Shown here piece by piece: positions 13,311 through 19,532 of a stretch of DNA of 19,532 nucleotides. The translations under genes were made by a program, and so were the position numbers. Under the pieces are notes generated by a model. It was not told the origin of the DNA. It made no database searches and was given only the letters and a program-made list of their open reading frames with translations. Each line of letters starts with the position of its first letter. Position 1 is the first letter of the stretch. Source of the stretch: Chthonomonas sp. UBA2387 (GTDB lineage Bacteria; Armatimonadota; Fimbriimonadia; Fimbriimonadales; Fimbriimonadaceae); assembly GCA_002343445.1 (NCBI GenBank), contig DDSP01000052.1:4646-24177 (forward strand). The letters are read 5' to 3'.

Positions 13311-16043
13311 ATGACGGGCGGTAACCGAACCCAAAACTGGCTCACCTTCGTGTTCACGGACATCGAGGGAAGCACCCGCATGTGGGAAGACTTCCCCGAC
13401 CGCATGGGGCCCAACATCGAGCGGCATGACGGTTTGCTCAAGGAGGCTATCGAGCGAGAGGGAGGGCAGTACGTCAAGGGAACCGGCGATGGCATTCTCG
13501 CCGCGTTCAGCGAGCCCGCCTCGGCACTCCAGGCCTGCATCGCCGCCCAACATCGTCTCGCGAGCGCCCAGTGGGACGCGATTCCCGGCATCAAAGTGCG
13601 GATGGCCATCCACTTTGGCGATGCCGAACCCCGCGACGGCGACTACTTCGGCCCGACCTTGAACCGATTGGCGCGGCTTCTTGCGATCGGACATGGGGGC
13701 CAGATCCTCGCATCGGAAACGTACACGGCCGTCCTGCATCGCATGCCCGAAGGCGTCCAACTTCGACCCATGGGCCCGCACCGGCTGAAGGACTTGGGAA
13801 CGCCGATGACGGTGTTTCAGGTGGACTCGCCCGGACGCCCCACCGAGTTCCCGCCACTCAGATCGCTTTCTCTCGCTCGGACGAATCTGCCCACCAGCCT
13901 CCTCACGTTCCTTGGTCGTGAACAGGAACTCGAGACCGTGGGTGCGTTGGTGGCAGGCCACCGTCTCGTCACGTTGGTCGGCAGCGGCGGGGTCGGCAAG
14001 ACCCGTCTTTCGCTTCAGGCGGGTTCCGAGGCGCTCGACGCTCAGCCGGATGGCGTGTGGGTCGCCGATCTGACTCAGGCCAACGATCTCGGCGGCGCGG
14101 CGACCGCAGTTCTGGACGCCCTACAGGAAGTCGCCGAGCCGAACGAATCGCCCCGCGATGCGGTCCTGCGGCACCTGGCGCCACGTCGGCTGCTGCTCAT
14201 CTTGGACAACTGCGAGCAAGTCGTGGACAATGCGGCATCTTTGGCCCAGGACATCTTGGCCGGTGCGCCGGGCGTCAGGGTTTTGGCCGCCTCTCGCGAG
14301 CCGCTTGGCGTGCCGGGGGAGCAGGTCTACCGCGTGCCGAACCTCCTGGTGCCGTCGCCCAGGGCCGGGTTCGGCGAGATCGCGGCCAGCCCAGCCGTGG
14401 CCCTGTTCGTCGAACGCGCTCGCCGCGCCGACGCCACTTTTGTGCTGGACGCCGAATCCGCGAAGTCAGTCTCGGCGATCTGCCGCCGATTGGACGGCAT
14501 TCCGTTGTGTTTGGAACTGGCTGCGGCCCGTGTGGGCACGATGCCGCTGGTGCGCATCGCCAGCCGCCTCGACGACGCGATGCGCCTGCTGAGTGCCGGC
14601 CCCCGGGGCTACTTGCCAAGGCAGCAAACCCTTCAAGCGCTGATCGACTGGAGCTACCGCCTGCTGCACCCTTTGGAGCAACGGCTGCTGAGCCGCTTGG
14701 CCGTGTTCGGAGGCACGTTCACGCTGGACCTTGCCGTCCGCGCGTTGCAGGACGACGAGATGGACGAGTGGGCGATCGAGGACGGTCTGGCCAGTCTGGT
14801 GCAGAAGTCGTTGCTCGCCACCGATTTCGAGCGCGGCGAGGGCGCGTACCGCTTGATGAACACGATCGGGGCCTACGCTTCGCACCAACTCAGGGAATCG
14901 GGGGAAGAGAGGCGGATGCGGGGCAACCACTTGCGTGTCATCGCCGAAGCAAGCGGCGAAGCCTTGGCCAAACCCCAATCGGAGATGCTGCAACGCCTCG
15001 ACGACCTGGGAGAGAACGCGCGCAAGGCGCTCTCGGTGGCCCTGGCAGGCGATGAAGATGCGCTCGCGCTTGGGCTGGCCATCGCGGTCGCGTACAAGTT
15101 CCATTGGCTGGCGCGGGGCCACTACACCGAGGCCCGTCACTGGCTCGACCAGATCGAACGTCGGAAGGCCAAGCCATCCGAGGCCCTGGCCGAGGCCCAG
15201 TCGTTGTTGGGGAGCCTTTGCCTGATGCAGGGCGACTTGGCTCCCGCTCATGGGGCGTACACACGAGCCCTTGAGACGCTGGAGGCGGTCGGCAATACGG
15301 AGCGGCGCGCCGGCATCTTGGCCAACCTCGGCAACCTCTCGACCGAAGCTGGGGACTTCGATCAGGCGCGCAGGTGGTTCGCCGAGGCGCAGGCGTCGCT
15401 GTCCACCCATCCCGATCCCAAGGTGGAAGTGGCCCTGTGCAACAACATGGGGCGCCTCAACCACGCCACCGGACGTTTCGACGAAGCCAAGGCCTTTTTT
15501 GAACGCGCCTTGACGATGTGGGAGCGAGTGGGCGACCGGCTCCGCGTGGCGACCGTGCTGAACAACTTGGGTGCTGTCGCGTTCGATGGGAACGACCTTG
15601 ACGGGGCCAAAGCGCGCTACACCGAAGCGCTGGACGTCGCCGAGGACATAGGAGAGCGCCGCATGACCTCGATCTGCTTGATGAACCTCGGCGAAGTGCA
15701 TGTGCGGCGCGGCGAGTTCGATTCCGGTCGCGCGGCCTACGTTCGGGCAGGCGAGATCCTGCTGGAGATCGAGGACAAGCCCGGACTTGCAAACCTGGGC
15801 GAGGGGCTGGCGCTTCTGGAGGAAGGCTGTGGAGAGTTGACTCGCGCTCTCGAACTCATTGAAGCTGCGCAAGTGCTTCGAGACCAGATTGGGGTTCCCA
15901 GGCCACCCAACCAAACAGCCGCTTTGCTTGCGTGCGCTGAGCGCTGCCGGTCAGGTGTTGGGGGCGATGTGCGAATTGCCCGGAGGCGCATCTCTAGCCT
16001 AGTCGATTTGATCTTTGGATCGTCCAGCGGAAGTCAGGAATGA
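13311..16043 (+). CDS. Class III nucleotide cyclase / NTPase / TPR signalling protein
   Basis: This is a 910-residue soluble regulator. Residues about 10-175 form a class III adenylate/guanylate cyclase domain. The metal acids are Asp17 (FTDIEGST) and Asp60 (GTGDGILAAF), with Lys56 and Asp111 at base-selecting positions and Asn118 and Arg122 (PTLNRLARL) at the transition-state positions, so it looks catalytically competent. Residues about 195-450 are a STAND/NB-ARC-like NTPase with Walker A VGSGGVGKT (223-231) and Walker B LLLILDN (294-300). Residues about 600-900 are TPRs (for example GDLAPAHGAYTRALETLEAVG). Such proteins couple a sensed ligand to nucleotide production. No DNA-binding domain is seen. 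Immediately downstream is a CRP-type site. Confidence 0.92.
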   Translation: MTGGNRTQNWLTFVFTDIEGSTRMWEDFPDRMGPNIERHDGLLKEAIEREGGQYVKGTGDGILAAFSEPASALQACIAAQHRLASAQWDAIPGIKVRMAIHFGDAEPRDGDYFGPTLNRLARLLAIGHGGQILASETYTAVLHRMPEGVQLRPMGPHRLKDLGTPMTVFQVDSPGRPTEFPPLRSLSLARTNLPTSLLTFLGREQELETVGALVAGHRLVTLVGSGGVGKTRLSLQAGSEALDAQPDGVWVADLTQANDLGGAATAVLDALQEVAEPNESPRDAVLRHLAPRRLLLILDNCEQVVDNAASLAQDILAGAPGVRVLAASREPLGVPGEQVYRVPNLLVPSPRAGFGEIAASPAVALFVERARRADATFVLDAESAKSVSAICRRLDGIPLCLELAAARVGTMPLVRIASRLDDAMRLLSAGPRGYLPRQQTLQALIDWSYRLLHPLEQRLLSRLAVFGGTFTLDLAVRALQDDEMDEWAIEDGLASLVQKSLLATDFERGEGAYRLMNTIGAYASHQLRESGEERRMRGNHLRVIAEASGEALAKPQSEMLQRLDDLGENARKALSVALAGDEDALALGLAIAVAYKFHWLARGHYTEARHWLDQIERRKAKPSEALAEAQSLLGSLCLMQGDLAPAHGAYTRALETLEAVGNTERRAGILANLGNLSTEAGDFDQARRWFAEAQASLSTHPDPKVEVALCNNMGRLNHATGRFDEAKAFFERALTMWERVGDRLRVATVLNNLGAVAFDGNDLDGAKARYTEALDVAEDIGERRMTSICLMNLGEVHVRRGEFDSGRAAYVRAGEILLEIEDKPGLANLGEGLALLEEGCGELTRALELIEAAQVLRDQIGVPRPPNQTAALLACAERCRSGVGGDVRIARRRISSLVDLIFGSSSGSQE

Positions 16044-16113
16044 CAGTCTTGCTGGCCAGCCGATCCAGGTGCTACGATGAGGAACCTCAGGAAATGTGGT
16101 GCGACCTCCCCAT

Positions 16114-16129
16114 TGTGACCACGGTCACA
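16114..16129. promoter_or_regulatory. CRP-family operator TGTGA-N6-TCACA
   Basis: The sequence TGTGACCACGGTCACA is a perfect two-fold site matching the core of the CRP consensus, with symmetric CC/GG inside the spacer. It is centred 54 nt before the start of the surface protein gene and 78 nt after the cyclase stop. No clear -10/-35 pair fixes whether a bound regulator would activate or repress. Confidence 0.65.
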
Positions 16130-16175
16130 CTTATGTCGAGGCCGCGGTGCGATCCTGGTTACTGAGGTGAATACC

Positions 16176-19100
16176 ATGCGAAAACTCGTCGTCTCGACTT
16201 TGTTGTTCCTGCTGTCCGTGATTGCCGGGGCTGCGACTTGGCACGTCAAGACGAGTGGCAACGACTCAAACTCTGGCCAGACCTGGGCGACCGCAAAGAG
16301 GACTCTCGGTGCAGCTCTCGCCGTGGCTCAACGCGGCGACTCGATTTGGGTTGCTGGCGGTATCTACAACGAGAAGGTGACGGTAGGCTCGGCGATCTTT
16401 TTGTACGGCGGGTTTGCGGGAACAGAGACGACCCTCAGCCAACGCGTTCTGGGTCCGACTCCGACGATCATGGACGGGGGCGGTTCGGGCACGGTCGTGC
16501 AGATGAGCGGGTCGGGCACGTTGCCACCCTCGATCGATGGCTTCACCGTGCGCAACGCGCAGAACGGAGTGGCGTCGAGTTTCCAGGGCACGGTCGTTTC
16601 CAACGTGCGCGCCGAGGACATGTCCGGCGACGGTGAGAACGGGGGTCTCGGGATTGCAACCACCAACAACAGCTTGATCCGCAATAGCTTCGCGACACGA
16701 TGTACCACGGGAATCGCGCCCCGCGGAAGCACGGTTCGGAACTGCGTTCTTTGGGGCAACACCTTTGGCGTTTACGTGTACTCTTCTTGGTTCAGGCTCG
16801 AGAACTCGACCCTGGTTGAGAACCAGATCGCTAGTCAAGCTTCATGGGCTTCGCCAACATACCGGAACAACATCGTCGCCTACAACGCTGCTGGTTTGGT
16901 GGCGCACCATAGTGCTGGTCCCGATACCGGCGATTGTCTTTTCTGGGGCAACGTGGACCACGGCAGCGCAGCGATGATCGGCCAGAACGGCAACTTCGTC
17001 GGGGACCCGATGTTCGTCAACGTGTTCTCGGGCGACTACCACGTTCAGCCGGGTTCCGCCGCGATCGACGCCGGAGACAACCAGTGGGTTCAGCCCGGCG
17101 ACCTCGACATGGACCTCCAACCACGCATCAACGGCAGCGCTGTCGACATAGGAGCAGACGAGAGCTATGGCACTACCCATGGGGGTGGTCCAACCCCGAT
17201 TCGAATCTACGTGAAACCGAATGGCGATGATTCTGCCGATGGCCTTTCGTGGGCATCGGCAAAGGCGAGTCTTCACGCAGCGCTGGTCGCTGCGGAACGC
17301 GGCGACTCGATTTGGGTTGCTGGCGGTATCTACAACGAGAAGGTGACGGTAGGCTCGGCGATCTTTTTGTACGGCGGGTTTGCGGGAACAGAGACGACCC
17401 TCAGCCAACGCGTTCTGGGTCCGACTCCGACGATCATGGACGGGGGCGGTTCGGGCACGGTCATTCTCATGACCGGCTCGGGGACGTTAGCGCCTTCGAT
17501 CGACGGTTTCACGGTTCGAAACGCGACAAACGGCGTGACGTCGAGCTTTCAGGGCACGCTGGTGTCAAGCGTGCGGGCCGAGGACATGACCGGCGACGGA
17601 GAGAACTCTGGCTTCGGTGTTTCGACTGTGTCGAACAGCCTGGTTCGCAACAGCTTTGCGACGCGTTGCACAGTTGGAGTTGCACCACGTGGGAGCACCG
17701 TTCGAAACTGTGTGTTGTGGAACAATGGTTACGGCGTCTTAACGTACTCAGCTGGGTTCCTGTTGGAAAACTCGACTCTTGTCGAGAATCAGGTGGGCGC
17801 TTATGCAACTTGGAGTTCGCCAGCTTATCGCAACAACATCTTCGCCTACAACGCGAGTGGAATATCGTTGCACCACAGCGCGAATCTCAACACTCAGAAC
17901 TGCCTTTTCTTCGGCAATGTCGACAACGGCTCCGGCGCGGGGATCGGCCAGAACGGCAACTTCGTCGGGGACCCGATGTTCGTCAACGTGTTCTCGGGCG
18001 ACTACCACGTTCAGCCGGGTTCCGCCGCGATCGACGCCGGAGACAACCAGTGGGTTCAGCTCGGCGACCTCGACATGGACCTCCAACCACGCATCAACGG
18101 CAGCGCTGTCGACATAGGAGCAGACGAGAGCTATGGGGGCTCCAGTAACAGGCCGCCTGTGATCGATCCCATCGCCGATCGGGTCGTGAACTTGGGGATC
18201 ACGGTCAACCTCACTGTGACTGCCAACGACCCGGACGGCAACACTGTGACCTTTTCCCTCTTGCCGCCTACCCATGGCGGAACGATCGGAACTTCGAATG
18301 GAAACTTTACCTGGACGCCAACCGTTCCCGGTACCTTCGAGTTCACCGTTCGCGCCACAGACAATGGAACACCAAACTTGTCTGCCACTAGAGCGTTTGC
18401 AGTCACCGTACTGCCGTCAGAACTTGCCTCGGTGTTTGTCACGCCGAACTCGGTCGTGAGTGGGGCTCAGTCCGTCGTTGGAACGGTAACCCTCACCGGC
18501 GTGGCACCCGCTGGTGGACTTACGATCAATCTGAGCTCCAGCAACGCAACCGTGGCGAGCGTCGACACGCAAGTGACTGTCCCCGCGGGCCAATCTTCGG
18601 TGAACTTTGCCGTCGTCACCTTCCCCGTCGCAACGCAGAGGACGGCCACGATCACGGCGACCCAGGGCGCCATCCAGCGTCAAACAACCCTGACGGTCAA
18701 CCCGCCGTCCTTGGCCTCCTTCACCATCCTGCTGCAGCCAGTCGTGCCTGGTCAATCAACGAGTGGCTACATTCTGACAACCGGCACGGCTCCCGCAGGT
18801 GGCTGGGAGTACATGGTGACCTCCAGCCATCCGTCGCTCGTCTCCGTGCCTGCAACGATCACCGTGCCCGGCAACGACTCGCAAGTGACGTTCCCGATTC
18901 AGACGCACGCAGGAGACCCCGGTGCCGTGGTCACCATCACGGTGAGCCGGCCCGGCGACACGCTGAGCGCGGACCTGTCGTTCTTCAGCATCCAAGCACC
19001 GCCCTCGCTCGCGCCCCAGGCGATTTCGTCGGGAACGGTCGTGGTCTCTAAGCCTCTGGATACCGATGTGACAGCGGCCCTGTCGACGAGCAATTCGAAC

Positions 19101-19532
19101 CTGACGATCCCGTCTTCGGTGACGATCCTCGCGGGCCAGACTTCGGCGACATTCCCGATCACGGCCGGCGCCGGCACGGGGCCGACGACGATCACCGCCA
19201 CGCTGCCTCCACCCATCAACCAGCAGGCGACGGTGGTGGTGGTGGTGTCGGGCGACCCCTGGGTGGAAGGCACGGCGACCATGAACGGACGCGCGAACCT
19301 GCAGGGCGTCGCTGCGGTGCTGCAACTGCGGAACCCTTCGACGGGCGCTGTGGTGGCGACGTATCCGACCACGCTGGGCGCGGGCGGTACGTTCGCGGTG
19401 CAGGTGTCGCAATCGGGCACGTTCGATCTGGCCTTGAAGCTGCCGACGAGTCTGCGGCGGAAGGTCTCGGGGGTCGTGATCAACCCCGCGACGGGCGCGA
19501 CGGGCGTGTCGTTCGCTCTGACGAACGGCGAC
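16176..19532 (+). CDS. Large secreted beta-helix / Ig-like surface protein, 3' end outside window
   Basis: The frame is open from ATG 16176 to the window edge (1119 codons, no stop). GAGGTGA lies 5 nt upstream. A signal peptide (MRKLVVSTLLFLLSVIAGAA) is followed by two right-handed parallel beta-helix units at about 21-332 and 343-654, each opening with a DUF1565-like motif (GDSIWVAGGIYNEKVTV) and closing with PGSAAIDAGDN. Next is an Ig/cadherin-like domain (NRPPVIDPIADR to about 748), three related Ig-like repeats beginning near 750, 846 and 944, and from about 1030 a carboxypeptidase-regulatory-like module ending SFALTNGD. In relatives that module precedes a short Asp-rich dockerin-like tail. 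It is probably a surface adhesin or polysaccharide-binding or -degrading protein; no catalytic residues are evident. Confidence 0.85.
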   Translation, partial: MRKLVVSTLLFLLSVIAGAATWHVKTSGNDSNSGQTWATAKRTLGAALAVAQRGDSIWVAGGIYNEKVTVGSAIFLYGGFAGTETTLSQRVLGPTPTIMDGGGSGTVVQMSGSGTLPPSIDGFTVRNAQNGVASSFQGTVVSNVRAEDMSGDGENGGLGIATTNNSLIRNSFATRCTTGIAPRGSTVRNCVLWGNTFGVYVYSSWFRLENSTLVENQIASQASWASPTYRNNIVAYNAAGLVAHHSAGPDTGDCLFWGNVDHGSAAMIGQNGNFVGDPMFVNVFSGDYHVQPGSAAIDAGDNQWVQPGDLDMDLQPRINGSAVDIGADESYGTTHGGGPTPIRIYVKPNGDDSADGLSWASAKASLHAALVAAERGDSIWVAGGIYNEKVTVGSAIFLYGGFAGTETTLSQRVLGPTPTIMDGGGSGTVILMTGSGTLAPSIDGFTVRNATNGVTSSFQGTLVSSVRAEDMTGDGENSGFGVSTVSNSLVRNSFATRCTVGVAPRGSTVRNCVLWNNGYGVLTYSAGFLLENSTLVENQVGAYATWSSPAYRNNIFAYNASGISLHHSANLNTQNCLFFGNVDNGSGAGIGQNGNFVGDPMFVNVFSGDYHVQPGSAAIDAGDNQWVQLGDLDMDLQPRINGSAVDIGADESYGGSSNRPPVIDPIADRVVNLGITVNLTVTANDPDGNTVTFSLLPPTHGGTIGTSNGNFTWTPTVPGTFEFTVRATDNGTPNLSATRAFAVTVLPSELASVFVTPNSVVSGAQSVVGTVTLTGVAPAGGLTINLSSSNATVASVDTQVTVPAGQSSVNFAVVTFPVATQRTATITATQGAIQRQTTLTVNPPSLASFTILLQPVVPGQSTSGYILTTGTAPAGGWEYMVTSSHPSLVSVPATITVPGNDSQVTFPIQTHAGDPGAVVTITVSRPGDTLSADLSFFSIQAPPSLAPQAISSGTVVVSKPLDTDVTAALSTSNSNLTIPSSVTILAGQTSATFPITAGAGTGPTTITATLPPPINQQATVVVVVSGDPWVEGTATMNGRANLQGVAAVLQLRNPSTGAVVATYPTTLGAGGTFAVQVSQSGTFDLALKLPTSLRRKVSGVVINPATGATGVSFALTNGD
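16330..17170 (+). repeat. Beta-helix repeat unit, copy 1
   Basis: This is the first copy of a tandem duplication with a 966-nt (322-codon) period. 16330-16496 is identical base for base to 17296-17462, and 16976-17170 matches 17942-18136 with one change at 17095. The stretch between these blocks is clearly diverged but aligns without gaps. Confidence 0.92.
17296..18136 (+). repeat. Beta-helix repeat unit, copy 2
   Basis: This is the second copy, offset 966 nt from the first. The single difference in the 3' block is C to T at 18061 (relative to 17095), changing Pro to Leu. Its middle has many synonymous and amino-acid changes relative to copy 1. Confidence 0.92.

Noticed and set aside
14466..15914. 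Minus-strand 482-codon frame opposite the TPR region
   Set aside because: Antisense shadow of the 910-residue regulator, with a repetitive composition inherited from the TPRs.
17249..18148. Alternative-frame ORF (299 codons) inside the surface protein gene
   Set aside because: It has the Arg-rich repeats of an out-of-frame reading. The frame from 16176 has signal peptide, domains and no stops to the window end.
19232..19246. Five GGT triplets in the surface protein gene
   Set aside because: In-frame valine-rich strand. It is a short simple repeat that could slip, but nothing suggests phase variation.

Overview
The window is a high-G+C bacterial chromosome segment. Spacing is compact, several starts are GTG or TTG, and no rRNA, tRNA or CRISPR is visible. 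The best guess for the organism is an Armatimonadota member of the Fimbriimonadia type. This is an inference from protein style, not a search result. The clues are the large secreted beta-helix/Ig protein with its C-terminal 'LRNPSTG...SFALTNGD' module, the Rhs core wording, a DUF5916-type outer-membrane protein, and several start codons lying 6-8 nt after a -10-like hexamer with no Shine-Dalgarno (leaderless style).

Positions 1-5728 are mainly housekeeping on the + strand. They hold the end of an NlpC/P60 peptidase, purS and purQ (overlapping, two subunits of FGAM synthase), a small stand-alone LuxR-type DNA-binding protein, and a terminator. A tight three-gene run follows: a DUF5916-like outer-membrane protein, trpA and a threonine synthase.

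Positions 5747-8155 are an accessory patch. A 69-residue protein overlaps a nucleotidyltransferase gene, forming a compact two-gene module. It is followed by the broken-off C-terminal end of an Rhs protein with an AT-richer membrane-spanning tail, a four-helix membrane protein (possible immunity partner), and a small minus-strand hypothetical gene. The patch closes with an 88-bp scar that joins the start of the nucleotidyltransferase gene directly to its end, so the patch lies between a full copy and a collapsed copy of the same gene.

Positions 8156-12939 are mixed. They hold 4-hydroxyphenylpyruvate dioxygenase (minus), a secreted protein of unknown function with an apparent TTG start, an orphan Phd/YefM antitoxin, and a two-domain ABM-fold protein. 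On the minus strand are a small lipoprotein and a secreted protein, each with clear hairpin terminators.

Positions 12940-19532 look regulatory and cell-surface. A FlgM-like anti-sigma factor is followed by a 910-residue fusion of a class III nucleotide cyclase, an NTPase and TPRs. Its promoter overlaps an inverted repeat. Next comes a perfect TGTGA-N6-TCACA site of the CRP family, upstream of a giant secreted beta-helix/Ig-like protein that runs off the window. A cyclase gene followed directly by a CRP-type operator is the most suggestive regulatory arrangement here. The surface protein has two tandem beta-helix units whose ends are nearly identical in DNA but whose middles have diverged.
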